A stretch of 64,000 nt of DNA from the NCBI GenBank assembly GCA_028455995.1, contig JABELC010000008.1:1549501-1613500 (forward strand). The letters are read 5' to 3'. Each line of letters begins with the position of its first letter. Position 1 is the first letter of the stretch. This DNA comes from Scleromitrula shiraiana. Its lineage: Eukaryota; Ascomycota; Leotiomycetes; Helotiales; Sclerotiniaceae. The notes beneath the pieces are model-generated. The model ran no database searches, was not told where the DNA came from, and saw only the letters and a program-made list of their open reading frames with translations. A program made the position numbers and the translations under genes. Below, piece by piece: positions 1-12,551 of this stretch.

Positions 1-3000
1 ATCATATCTTGAGTAGATAGTGACGAAGAGTTCTCTTTCGTCGAAAGTATGTAAGACGATGAGACTGGCTCGACTGATTCTGATTGATTGGGTATACATG
101 ATAATTGAGGTTGTAAATGAACAGAACGTAAAAGCTCCAAGACGCGTGCTTCATAGGAAGCTTCCATACTAATATCAGGACTCCACAACAAAAGTGATCC
201 ATTATCAGAGATTTTATTTTGTATTGAAGCCAGAACGGTAGTCAGGTCGACAGTTTGCGCGACTGATGTTCTTATGATGATAAAATCAAATGTTTCCTCA
301 GATTCTGCGTTCAAAGAAGATAGATCTGGGTTGATTAAGCTGAAATCAACCCCTCCAAACCCTGCGTACTTGTCCTGCGTTTGAAGAAGCAATTCATTTG
401 TGGACAACATGAAGTGGAATCCTTGACATGCAATCCTTGAAGAAGGATTGAGCTGATATTGATCAAGCCAGATACTATCTGGCTGTTCCGTCAAGTTAAT
501 CTCCATCGCTCTCAATGTAGGGTTTTTGTGAAGTGTCAAATCGATAATCTCGACTATCTCGCTTCCTGAATATGTTGGAATATTTGGATTCCCGGCAAGG
601 GACCTTTCACGAACCATTTCATCCATTTGACTATCATCAAGATATGAGATATCTGGTTTCCAGCATATCTGTGTATAAGAATGAGAGTCCTGGGGATTTA
701 TTTGGGTGTTTAAAGCACTATATCGGAGGCCTTTCATCTGAAATATGAGCCTGCCACTTTTGGAACCATAAACGGAGGAATCAGACTTGTAGGTTGTCGG
801 ATCGTCATTCCTTCCACTCCGGCCAATCTCAGCAGAGGCAATTCCCATGCCTGTTTCTGGAAGTTCATAGTCAGGCCGAGCATATATTGTGCATTCATCA
901 ATCATATCAGGTACCAGGACGGTATCAACTGAGCTGCGGTTGCCCCGCCAGATAGCAGCACCTGCAGTCTGGAAACATCCATCAATCGTGACAGGGTGTA
1001 AAGGGTACATCGATTGATGAAAGGAAGACTCTGGAATGGCAAATGAGAGCAGTGAACGATTTTTTTGCTCTCCTGATGTAGACTCAACAGCAATTTGAGT
1101 TTGGAATTGCTTTCCAAAACTATAACCGACGTCACTCATAGCTTTATACCACATGGAAGCCGGGAGACTATGACGTAAAGGCAATAGATCCGAATCACTT
1201 GCGTCTATTTAAACATCAGATTATGGATCGAAACTTCAGAGATAGCAATGCGGACTTACCAGGACCAGAGATATCTGTAATGCGGATCAGGCCTTGACAG
1301 TGCTCATTCGTAATATCATCCGTGATTGAGAAAATCTTAAACTCCTGCCACGACCCTTTTGGGCCATGGAAAGAGTTCAAAGACAGCAGCAATGTAGTAT
1401 CGATGCTTTCATCGAGCATCAAAGCTTTTGAAAACTTTATGTTTCGAATTCGCCAATTGTTTTGGAAGATTTGAGTTTCTTCGGGAATCTGACCTGTTGA
1501 TATTGCTTTTTGAAAAAGAGCCTCAATTGCCATAGCCACATATCCAGAGGCTGGGAAAACGATGTTTTCTCCAAGCTGAATGACACACAGGCACGTTAGC
1601 TCCACTCCTGAATGATAAAGGTGTTTTACATACCCTATGGTCTTTCAGCCATGACAAATCTTGGACCCTCAATCTCTTCTTGAATGTAGGCGCTAGCCAA
1701 GGGGTTCCTAAAACCTTACCACCAAGAAGATCGTGGTGTACGAAGCGTCTGAAGCGCCAGTCCTTACTAGCTCCACTTTCGTACCAGTATTTGGTAGTAT
1801 GATTCCACACATAATTGGGCAGGTCCACAATACAAACTGGTGGCTCCGGATCTAGATCGGCATTAACTTCCTGTATATTTACGACTCCACCCATAATGAA
1901 TAATTGACCGGCCAAATCGAACATTGAATTGCTAGAGTTGGGACCTCGTTTAAGAGCGGGAAAGTAGTGATTAGTTGTTTGAAGGTTCATAGCCCGCTTG
2001 ATCTGATTGATTGGCCCAGCCAGAGCTCCGCTAGGCCCTATTTCAACGAGAATTTCGGGACTATCTGGATGTGAAAGCATAGCTTGAGCTGCTTGGTTAA
2101 ATAATACTGGCGATACCATGTTATCTGTCCAGTAAAGCGAACCACACTCTCTGTCTAAAAGTGATCCATCCACCGAGGAGAACATGGATATCTTACACTG
2201 TGATCGTGGTACGAAAGCACAGTTTTGATCTAAGGCGTCTTTGTAGCGGAGAGCAATATCTCTCATAAAAGACGAATGATACGCAAGGTCTACAAGTAAT
2301 AGCCGAGCAAAATGGCCATCATTCTTGACTGCCGCAAGTATATTCTCAAGCTGAGCGAGATCACCTGAAAGAGTAACACTTTCGGGGCTATTGACACATG
2401 CAATTTGAACCGATTCAGTGTTCTGTAGATAACTTTGCACCTTCTCGGTACCAAGTCCAACTGCAAGCATACCAAGCGGGACTTGAGGCTTGCAGAGAAG
2501 AGCTGCTTGTCCTCTATAATACGCAATCTTGATAGCATCTTCGTATGAGAGAAACCCGGCTGCAGCCGCTGCAGCGATCTCGCCAGACGAGTGTCCAATC
2601 ACCGAGTGACATTCAGTGCCCCAGCTTCTTAGTACTTCAAGTATTGCAAGTTGTAGCGCGGTGACTAGAGGTTGAGAGAATTCCGGTAGACGGAGATGGG
2701 CGGCAGTTCGTGGCTCAGTAAGTTCCCCTTTGAACATTAGTCATATGACGAAGCACAAACTTGAATTACAAACTCACTAAGTAGAGACCAATTTGGAGCA
2801 TCTGGAAGACGGGACAAAACATCATCCAAATCCTGTATCAATGACTTGGCACGCGGGAAATTTGACAAAAGGTCTTTACCCATTTCAGACCATTGTGCAC
2901 CTTGTCCTGTAAAGACAAATCCGATCCTAGGAGGCTCTGGCAGAGTTTTCCCAACTACAAGAGATGCGGCGTTGATACTAGTACTTTTAGTCATAACGTA

Positions 3001-4787
3001 ACCTCGATTGAAGTGTCGAGTCCGCTTCTCAGAGAGAGTAAAAGCAATGTCTCTGAGTTTGAGGTTTACTCTCGGATCCGCTAGGTGTTTGTCTAAAACT
3101 TTCGGATAAGATTCCAGGGATGTTAGGTCGTTAGCGGAAAACACCATAATGAACGGCCGATTGGATATTTCCTCTTCTGCAAAGGGATCATCATTGTTTG
3201 ATGCAAATGACGATATATGGCTACTGGAACTTGCCCCTAAAGTTGAGCTAGGTTCATCAACGATCGCGTGGACATTAGACCCACCATAACCAAAAGAGTT
3301 CACACCGGCTCGGCGGAAGGGAACCTTTGGCCAGGGAGTAGCGAGGCGAGATGGTTGTACTTTCAACACATCAAAGTCAAGTCTTGGGTTCGGATCAATG
3401 AATGTAGGGTTTCCTGGAATAATGCCTTTCTCTAGAGACAAGATGACCTTCAATAGACCGGAAATACCCGCAGCAGGCTCTGAATGCCCTATGTTACTTT
3501 TGATCTACAAGTTATGGTATTAACATCAGATTGAAAGCCAAAGAAAGACACGAAAACTCACCGATCCAATGCGAAGCGGTTTACCCGGAGCTTGATACTT
3601 GGAAAATACAGAAGCTACCCCAGTCACTTCTATAACATCTCCAGCCCTAGTGCCTGTACCATGACATTCTACATAGCTTGTAGAGGTATAATCTGAGATT
3701 CCTGCATTAGAATATGCTTGTCTGATAGCAGCTGCTTGAGCTTCTGAGCTTGGGCTAGCAATGCCTGCCGTCCAACCGTCACTGTTGGTTGCTGTACCAC
3801 GTATAATAGCTCGTATTGGGTCCTTGTCTTTGAGTGCATCTCTTAATCGCTTTATTACAATCATATTAACAGCTTCGGCTTTGATATACCCGTCGGCCTT
3901 TGCATCGAATGTATGGCATTTACCAGATGCTGATGATGTACCGCCGTAAGCAACATGGTCCATCACATGCTCAGGAGAGAGATAGAGATTACAGCCGGCA
4001 ATAATAGCTCCGTCTATCTCATTTGTTTGAAGGTAACGGCAGGCGACGTCAAGGGCGATCAAGCTACCCGAGCAAGCGGTGTCTATTGTCATGCTAAACC
4101 CCATTTTATTAGCTCACAATATTATGCCTGGTGCTACTTTGACACACCTTGGCCCTTTGATATTCAAGAAATGACTAATTCTGTTGCTAAGCATTGCACG
4201 ACCAATACCTATCGAGGTACTGGGAGCTCGATCTTCAGGATCTCGAGCCTGAATGTCGCCATAGTCTGTAAACCCTTAGCGAGTCAACGAGAATAATATA
4301 GGGGGAGTTGAAATTAACCTGAAGCATATGAGCCAACAAAACATCCAAACTTCTGCTCATTTAAAGTTTCAAGTTTGATTCCAGCATTCTCAAGGCCTTC
4401 GTATACTACTTCGAGAAGCTGCCGCTGCTGTGGGTCCATGGAGAGGGCCTCCACCTTGGACAGTTTGAAAAACCGAGCATCAATATCATGTGGATTGATA
4501 TTTTCAATGAACATGCCTCCAGGCGAAGCCATGGTCTTGGGCTTGAAGGATCCGTCAAAATGGCCATTGATATTGAACCGTGAAACGGGTGGTGTGTTTG
4601 TTGCGACACTACCACGCTCAAGTAACCTCCAGAGATCTGTCGGATTCAGTACCTCTCCGGGAAGGCGACATGCAAGACCAATCACAGCAACTGGCTCTTG
4701 AATGTAAGGTGCTTTTGTCGCAGCCGGCGGTAGATAAAACGACGAAGGGATATTCTGGTCTCCATATTTGCTCTTGTTGATTGTCAT
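1..4787 (-). CDS. Highly reducing type I polyketide synthase, N-terminal part (cut by window edge)
   Basis: Builds a reduced polyketide chain from acyl-CoA units. Seven exons read cleanly (4787-4319, 4265-4148, 4093-3562, 3504-2778, 2727-1634, 1575-1260, 1204-1), giving 1,486 codons that stay open to base 1. The ketosynthase has the active-site DTACSGSL, ECHGTGT and KSNIGHSEPAAG. The acyltransferase has GHSSGEIAAA. The dehydratase has LKDHR..GENIVFPASGY and HPVTIDGCFQ, so both catalytic His and Asp are present. After the dehydratase comes a methyltransferase-like stretch (about 640-1) without a SAM-binding glycine loop. ER, KR and ACP would lie beyond the left edge. Neighbouring hydrolase, FAD oxidase, SDR and P450 genes fit a biosynthetic cluster. 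The product cannot be named from sequence alone. Confidence 0.95.
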
Positions 4788-5781
4788 GATGGCACCAACT
4801 TGAAAATATTATTCACAGAAAGATGACAACTATCGATTTGAGAATCGTCATGAAACAAGAATTGCAGACAATCTAGACAATATACATCCACAATCCGACG
4901 TCTATTAATATGAGAGAATTTCAGGAGAGCAGTATTGGTTAGCCTTTATCAATACTCGAGAGTACAAATAGTGAAATTCTTAACCGAAGAACGGACTTAG
5001 GCTTATAACCCGTGAGATTATTGGTCAGGGGCGAATGAAGAATTCCTACATAGTATATATAGTGTGAATTAAAATTATAATTTAATATATTTTTTCGCTC
5101 TCTGAAAATCGATATAGAATACCAACTACAGAATTCTAATTGCCGCCTCCAAGATGCAGAAAGGATTGAACTGCGCCGCTTCTTTCAATGCGTTGCATCA
5201 ACCAGGCATTAATATCCCAATTTAGAAGGACGTATAAGCATATAAGATAAAGTTTACCAGATAGACTTATTTTATTAATTCTGGGCACTAGCATCAATAA
5301 ATGCTTACCATAAGATTTGAATTAACCACTTTAGGTAATAAACACTCTTTTTCTTCTATTGATAAAAAGATATTACGCTTACGTGGTATATTACTTTCTT
5401 AAGTTAGTGTAGAAAAACAAAATAAGCATTCTAATGACTTTTTGATGGAATAGGTAGTACTCCACTGCTTGTCTTATGTCAGCGGAATGTTGTCCAGTTG
5501 CTGACTCCAACAGAGTTCCTTGTCAGGCATCCGATAGTAAAATATTCAAAAAGACTCTCTCCAATTCCCATGACAAATGCAATGTTGATTCAGGCAGTTT
5601 AGCCTTATATAATGTGATACAAACTTGCATATCTTCACGTCTTAATAGTAGATTTTCCCCTCCTTCTGCACCTGATGCATCATAACATATACTACTATCT
5701 CAGAACCTGATTCAAGACTTGATATTTAAAAATTGCACTTACAGAAAGTTTTCGTTCACAGTGCGTTTTGTGACTTACAAA
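4788..5781. other. Intergenic region between divergent PKS and hydrolase genes
   Basis: About 1 kb between head-to-head genes, so it should hold both promoters. It is AT-rich, notably near 5040-5100 and 5230-5420. The only open frame (5476-5685, 69 codons) shows no family features and is probably chance. No regulator site was recognised with confidence. Confidence 0.6.
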
Positions 5782-6756
5782 ATGCATCCGCCAAAAGACA
5801 TTGAATTCAAGACTATTGATGGAATCACGCTTCGGGGGCAGATATACCAAGGAGATGAATATGGACCCGGAATGATACTTTCTCCAGGCGTATGAGAACC
5901 TAAGACTGTACGCATTTAAAAGCTAACTAAAATACAGTTTAATTGCGTCAGAGACATGTCTGGACTACCAGACGTGGCACAAGCCTTTCAACGTGCCGGC
6001 ATCACAGCTTTGATATATGATCCGAGGTCCACAGGTCTCAGCGATGGGTTGCCGCGCAATGATATTGACCCAATAAAGCAAACTGAAGATATGTCAGATG
6101 CCTTGACGTTTATGAGCGGATTTCCTACTGTTGACCCAGAAAAGATGGGCATATGGGGTATATCATTTGCAGGTGCAGTGGTACTGAGTGTAGCATCGCT
6201 GGATAAACGGGTGAAGATGGTACTTGCCATTTGCCCTGCCTCTGAATATCAGTATTCGCTGGAAAAACTTCCGATGGTGCTCTCCAAGTGTATTCAGGAT
6301 CGAAAGTCTCAGATTAAAGGCAATGAGCCATATTATATCCCCATGATCAACAACGCAGGAGAGAATCCAGCTGGCTTTAACTTCGGTGTAGACAAGATAG
6401 AAGGCGCGAAGATTGTGGAGGCAGCTTCCAAGCTTGGGATGGAGGGAGTTGCGCCGAATCATGTCAATCGCACGACAATCCAATCGTATTACAAATTGGT
6501 TATGTGGAAGCCATCACAACTTTGGGCTCATGTTAACCCCACTCCGGTGTTATTTGTGGTACCAGAACTAGACTCGATGTGTCCTCCAGCGATCCAACGT
6601 AGATATTATGATGCGTTACCTGGACCAAAACGATGGCATCTCGAGAAAGGGCGAGGGCATATGGACATTACTGAAGGCAGTCATCTCGAGAGTTTGATGA
6701 GAGTACAGATCGATTTTGTGCGCGACGCACTGGCTGGGAGCGTAGGAGTGGAGTAG
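5782..6756 (+). CDS. Alpha/beta hydrolase, fungal polyketide-cluster type
   Basis: Two exons (5782-5889 and 5938-6756) joined in frame by a 48 nt intron (GTATGA..ACAG) give 308 residues. The first exon carries the core strand ending in a proline-rich turn before the oxyanion region. The nucleophile elbow reads GIWGISFAGA, so Ser lies in GxSxA rather than the usual GxSxG. The acid is probably Asp in PELDSMCPP and the His lies in GRGHMDI, in the right order for a catalytic triad. No signal peptide is seen, so it is probably cytosolic. Proteins of this type (annotated as DltD N-terminal domain or polyketide transferase-like) often sit beside highly reducing PKSs and release or transfer the polyketide; that role is inferred here from its divergent position next to the PKS. 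Confidence 0.85.
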
Positions 6757-7526
6757 AATGCGATATTCAGAAGAGGAGGATCCAAGAAGGATAGCTTGTG
6801 GAAAGATTATTGTAAACACTTTATGTATTGTAGCAATATCGCGGTTGATGTCGAAGCTGTGTCCATTAATTATTGATGAGGGTCAAGAACCGTGTATGCA
6901 CTGATAATTTGGGTACAAAGGGTTTCCACCACTCCGTCGGTTGCATGTAGATGTAGATATAGATGGTTACTGTTATGATGATTGATTAGTACTTGAGGTG
7001 ATGTGATGTATCTCCTGCTGAGGTGTCTCTTCCATGGTCTGTGCTCAACATCTACTCAAAACTACGTTTAAAATTTAAAAACAACTCGTACATCGGGCAT
7101 GACATGTATAACCTGTATAACCTCTAGCTGATTGAGCTGAGTTTCATAAGCATATCTCATTGCATCAGTGTGTATTCTATCAGATTGAATCTGTTGAAAG
7201 CAAACTTCACATGCTAGTCCCACAAGACAGGCATCTGAGGCACCTGGGGCACCTACAAAGAGATATCGTAGCCCTTACTCTTTCTAACATGGATTGGCAA
7301 TGTAGGCCGGAATTAAATATTAGACGACTATCTTGGTAAAACGAATTACAGTCTCAAAAATATTTGGTTTCATTACTTGAACTATTTGACCTATTCATGA
7401 AAATCAAAACGTTTGCCGTTGAGTAAACCGCTGAGTAAACATCGGTCGACGAATATTGTATTTCAAGCTCTCTCTCAGATGTTACGTTTCTAAGTTTTCT
7501 TCGCACAAAATCTTCTCATTATTTTC
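6757..7526. other. Intergenic region without recognised genes
   Basis: Holds the 3' ends of the convergent hydrolase and rhodopsin-domain genes. No open frame with family features and no RNA gene was seen. Confidence 0.6.
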
Positions 7527-8769
7527 TCAGACATGTTCATGGTCAACATTACTCATGTCTGCCATAATATGAGCCTCATACCTCAGCCCTTTACTGCTCT
7601 CATTATCACCTGGTAAACGCTCGAAGTTGTTGTGGCTTGCCATCCTGCTCTTCGTCGACAAGCTATTTTCCTTTGTTATTGTGTCAGAAGTTCTGCTCCG
7701 AGACCATTTAATACTACTGCTCAACCATGATTTTCGGGACCAAGTAGCGGCACGAGAATTAAGCAGAGCTCGGGTAACAGGTTGGCAAAGTGGAAGGCAG
7801 GCAAGAAAGATGCCCAATTCGGGTTCTAAGAGCGAGAACATGAAGAGGATAGCATATGATTCGGTGAAGTCTGTGGAGACTATCTTAGAACGCCAGGCGA
7901 TTCGGATGAGATCGAAAATACCAATCCTATCATAGGCAATTAGAAGAGCAATCGGGATAGCACTGTCTGGCAGAAACAAGGAGTACTCACACGAGACCAA
8001 TGGCAAACATAATACTGATTCCAACCTTCTTCTTCGAAGCCATTTGTAGCTTCCATAAGATGGGAATTGGTAAGATGGCCGTGCCAAAATCAAGGCATAA
8101 AATGATGATATGTGATGCGAAGTAGGCCTTTTCATAGCTGCCACACCTTCCATTCGGTATGGTTTTATCCCAGTTGAACTGGATGGGAATGCAAAGCAAC
8201 ATGATCTGCAAAAATCCAGCTATGCCCCACAATATTTGGATAGCCATATAACAATAGACGACTTTGACAAAAGCTGGCGTTTGGAAGATTCTGGTGTACA
8301 GGTCCAGGATCGACACTTTGACCAATGTAAGAGTCACAATCCATATCACGGATAGTGCAACTTGACACTACAAATCCATCAGCTAATGTTGAGTTGTAAA
8401 TGGTTGCAAACTAACATACTTTCACAAATCGGACGATCTCCTCTGGTGTGAGGTCGATTAGATGGCGGCCCATACCTGTTTTCACGGCTGGCAATCAAGT
8501 CAATGCCATTCACTACAAGACTGCCCATGTTTCTGGGAGAACTTACAAAGACCCAGTACAACCATGTTACCATAAGCCAACAGCAGGGCGAAAATAATAG
8601 AATAATCGTTCAGAACAAGTTTCTGTCGCATTATGATTCTTGATTGAAATCTCAGCGCAACACCGACAGTAGCTAGCGCTGCAAACACTAGACATACAAT
8701 CAAGATTCTGAACCCCTCTGGATTCTGCTGCGAGAGATTCATCTTGGTGTTCCCTTGGATTGGTTGCAA
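7527..8769 (-). CDS. Fungal rhodopsin-domain integral membrane protein (PTH11-like superfamily)
   Basis: A multi-exon minus-strand gene encoding a seven-helix protein of the fungal rhodopsin-domain family (Fung_rhodopsin). The first ATG is at 8769, with an alternative ATG in frame at MNLSQQ. Blocks in order: an N-terminal helix (ILIVCLVFAALATVGVALRF), a second helix before a GTAAGT intron, the conserved loop GMGRHLIDLTPEEIVRFVK, a block with LVKVSILDLYTRIF (the family K..iL.lY.RIF signature), then helices ending FAIGLV and, after another intron (GTGAGT..GATAG), IGIFDLIRIAW and the helix near LEPELGIFLACLP. The C-terminal tail is hydrophilic and Ser/Arg-rich. It lies in the plasma or an internal membrane; family members are often sensors, but no ligand is known here. 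All joins are in frame, in contrast to the damaged relative at 49.1-50.3 kb. Confidence 0.85.
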
Positions 8770-10762
8770 TTCTTGAAGTCGCCCTACTATGATTTTTTGA
8801 CCGTCGGTTGATTAGAAGTTGAACAGGAGCAAGTAGTAAGTGCAGAACGTAGAATCGTCAGGTGCTTGCTTATCAAGTAAGACCAGCAACATTTCAGGAT
8901 CGCATCGAAATAGACTGGTTGAATACCCTGTCCTAGTTCATGTCAAGAATTGGCAACTGATGCGGGGAGGATTTCGAATGGGCTTGTCCTCAACTACCAT
9001 AAACTCAACAAGTGTGGCAGGTGTGAATCCGCGTTCTCAAAGATTTGACATAATTTAAATTACATTGCAACATTATGTTCATTCCAGTTCGTTATATTCA
9101 TTACTACTAGTGTATGTATGGTTTAAAAAAATTATATTATAGAATACCTGAAATATTAAAAATATTCGCACAATTATCTTTCTTTTTGTGATTTCTTGCA
9201 TCTCAAGCAGGGAACGATAAGCCAATTGGCCCGTAGGTTATGCTTTTGGAACTACAACCTCATTCAACAGCGTTTAAATAAAATGGAAGCCGAGTTCAAA
9301 AATACGACGTTATATTACAATGGGCGCTTTGATTATTCAGATCTCTCACGCATTTATTATAATAATCATCCCATATTAATGTCTGTTTCTAGTTGGCGCC
9401 ATCCTACAATTCAATGCAAGTAGATTACCATACGACACAGTCACACCATCTCAAAATTAGCATCCAAAGGTTTTGCTGGTATTCGGGGAAAGCCATATTG
9501 GCTGTGAATTTGGGTTACAATGGGTTCTGATTTCTTCTACAATGAAACCCCAGAGTTGCTTCAACATGAACTTCAAAATCCAAAATCTGACATGATCCTA
9601 TCTGCAATACAACCCTATAAAATAATTAGATTCTAGATGGATTTTTTCTGTTTCTGCAAGGTAGCCCCTCCGAAGGTGGTACTAAAAGTAGGTAGGTACT
9701 AAACTCAACCAGTTGGCTTGAGCTAATCGCAATTTACATTATACCATAATACAACTTTAACTTATGTCAGCATCTTCGATTGTACACAATTAACCCAGGC
9801 TATAGATTTTTATAACTAACTATAGCTATAACTTCATCGCCAGTAGCATGGATCCCGATATAGGTTTCCCACGGATCAGGGTTGGTCGATTTTCGAATGA
9901 GATTTCAGGATAATCTCTTTTCTAAGGATCAATAATTCGGTCCGTGATTGATCTACACTTATGTACAGTACAGGCAGGTTACCTAAATCTAAGATAAGGG
10001 TGCATTGTCATATGAGAGCTGTCTATATAAGCTTGAAGATCAGCGGTGGGTACGGTAGATGTTAGTGGTTAGTGGTTGGGTAAATGTACAGTGCCGCTTC
10101 CCACACATTACTACCCACATTAAATTTAAACATTCTAACCTTATCACACGATTCACATCACATCTAAAAGATGACCAGGACAGCGTCCGAAAGGATTACT
10201 CAGTGCGCGTAAGAGCGGCTTGGATTGGCACTGCTGAAGAGTGCCAAAGACCGAGTTCGTATCATCCTACCAACATAAAAAATTTAATTGTATAACATTC
10301 AATGGGATTGATTACCCATTCAAGTAAGAACTATTTTCGCAATCCTACCTTACTTCAAACAAGTGCTGACACTTTGCTGACGCTTTGCTGACACTTTGCT
10401 CGCGCTTTGCTCACACTTTGGTGGTTCTGCAAGGCTTATCAGCACGAAATAGTGACCGCATCGGCATGTGAATTGCTTCAAGAATATTTTTATGATTGGA
10501 AGATGCAGCCTATACAACCATGATCTACATATTTTTATGTCCTAAGAAAATATTGTTATTATTTCTGATTTTGCGAACAGGAAAAAAGCGCTCCAATGAA
10601 GAGGATACAAATTGATATTGGAGATAAAGATTTTTTTGAGATCCTTCAAAACTCGTTTACAGTAGAGTGCGTAATAGCGGGAAGAACCCGCAACGAGCTG
10701 AATGGCTTACTCAGAAGACGGGAGGTGACGAAAAGAAATTTTATATACATTCAATATCTATA
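8770..10762. other. Long intergenic stretch, AT-rich, with one minisatellite
   Basis: About 2 kb with only short chance open frames. It lies upstream of the rhodopsin-domain gene and downstream of the FAD oxidase. The one notable structure is a five-copy 11 bp tandem repeat at 10365-10419, listed separately. Confidence 0.6.
10365..10419. repeat. Five-copy 11 bp tandem repeat
   Basis: Five consecutive 11 bp units of the form GCTgacaCTTT (units start at 10365, 10376, 10387, 10398 and 10409). Units 1 and 3 are identical; the others differ at one to three positions. Unit length is conserved exactly. It lies about 340 bp past the stop of the FAD oxidase. Confidence 0.9.
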
Positions 10763-12551
10763 TCAACTACTAATTTTACACAGGCGATGATCACTTGTCT
10801 CAGCCCACTCATCGTTCCCCACTGCCGTGTTTGCGAAGAAGATATGATGAGGATCGTACTTCTTTTTGATTGCTCTCAATTTATCATAGTTATTACCATA
10901 ATAAGCATTCTTCCAGTTAGGTTGCCGAGGATCACCCTCATTCAAGTATGTTGCTGTATTTCCCGGTGTCAAGTTTTCTAGAGCTGGTACCCAAGTGTCT
11001 GTTACCAGATTCTCAAATGCCACTTGACTGTCCCAAGATGAAGAGAAGTTCCAACTATACTGGATTGTATTGTGAAGAATAGTGTCTCTCCAATATGGAT
11101 TCAAGCCTGTGGGAGCATGGGGTGAATGTGATACGTTTAGCCCTACACCTATCATCATGAACTCCCCGGATGCTGTAATATTACGGTACACGGATATAAG
11201 ATCAGCCGTTCGATTAGATGTGATAAGTGAGCGGGGTATGAGGCGTCCTCCCTGAACTTGAGCGCTCCCGTAAGGGCCATATGGTAAAGGTCCATAGTAA
11301 TGATCGAAATGATCGAGATAAGTGGGAAACGTAGTGATATTTAATACATATCGGATCTGCAACGCATCGAGCTCTGCAGTGAACGGTGCAACGAGTGCCT
11401 CAACTTCTGCGGGCGATTTATCTGGAAGAGTGAGGGGTCGGAGGTAAAAGAAGTTATTGAAGAAACTGTAGGCAACGACACCACCCGCATCGACCCAAAG
11501 GGGAAAGTGATTGTGAAATGCTGTGATGGCCGTCCAGTAGGTGTCCTGAGAGATTCCCTCTGTCGTAAAGGTTATGGCTGCCCCACCAATGCCAATACTG
11601 GATTCTGGAAAAGCTTTTAGAGTCACTGAAACTACTACGGCGTAAGTTCCACCTCCACCACCGCTCAACGCCCAGTATAAGTCGGAATGTTGGGTAGGTG
11701 TAGCGACAACATGAGCACCGGAAGCCAGAACTACTTCCCATTCAAGTACGTTATCGGCCGCAAGGCCATACTTCGAACTTAGAAGAGAATGGCCACCTCC
11801 TTGTGTATATCCTCCGCCTATGGCCACAGTAGGACAGGTGCCGCCGAGAATACGCAAGCCATGAGGTGCGGCGGCTTCGTAAAGCTCCCACGCTTGGTTT
11901 CCTGGACCGGTTTTAACAGCAGGACCAGTGTACAACGGACTGGAGTAGTTGGAGAATTCAATAGTATTAAGATTATGGACCCAAAGGCCAAGGGATCCTT
12001 TTCCGGTGCTTTTCCCAAGTAAGTCGTGCCCTGTGCTCTTAATGACTAGTCTAATGTTCTTCTCTTGAGCAAATTTGAGGCCAGCGGCGATGTCTGAGGG
12101 TGACGAGACGTTGATTGCATAGTCCGCGTAGTTACCAAGTAGACATGGGCTGGACCGTGGGGTATATGGATCACAGCTCTGGTTTTGTGCCAGGGGTTCT
12201 ACTATTGATGCTGGAGTATATATACTGAGTGATGTTAGATATACTCATTAATAAAGTGATAGGAGCAAGTAAGACTCACTGTGTCTGAGAGTATGGCCAG
12301 CTCTTTTGAAGTGCCAGACATTTTGATTCGTCATACGAAGGGTCATGACAGACACTGGCAAGCGGTACAGTAGCAATCAACTTTCCACCCACACTTGAGT
12401 TCAATCGGGCCCAATCGGATGCCAAAGGCCAGTTTGCATCACCAGGTAGATATCGGCATTTGCCAGAGACGTTGTACTGAGGGATGGAGGAAGCACCTTC
12501 CAATAACAACGACAAAACGATTACTAGAAGACCACGGTTTAAAGACTGCAT
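10763..12551 (-). CDS. Secreted FAD-linked oxidoreductase (BBE-like)
   Basis: Two exons (12551-12280 and 12224-10763) give 577 residues. The ATG at 12551 starts a clear signal peptide (MQSLNRGLLVIVLSLLLEG), so the enzyme should enter the secretory path; several NxS/T sites follow. The FAD-binding (PCMH) domain has STGHDLLGKS, where the His normally carries 8-alpha-linked FAD, and GGTCPTVAIGGGYTQGGGHS, whose Cys matches the second flavin link of bicovalent BBE-like oxidases. The C-terminal BBE segment (NWKNAYYGNNYDKLRAIKKK and YDPHHIF) is complete. Family members oxidise alcohols, amines or sugars, with O2 as acceptor. Its place between PKS-cluster genes suggests tailoring, which is inference; the substrate is unknown. 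Confidence 0.93.

Noticed and set aside
5476..5685. 69-codon frame between PKS and hydrolase
   Set aside because: No family features and located in the presumed divergent promoter.
10365..10419. Tandem repeats considered as a CRISPR-like array
   Set aside because: No spacers, unit only 11 bp, and a eukaryotic genome.
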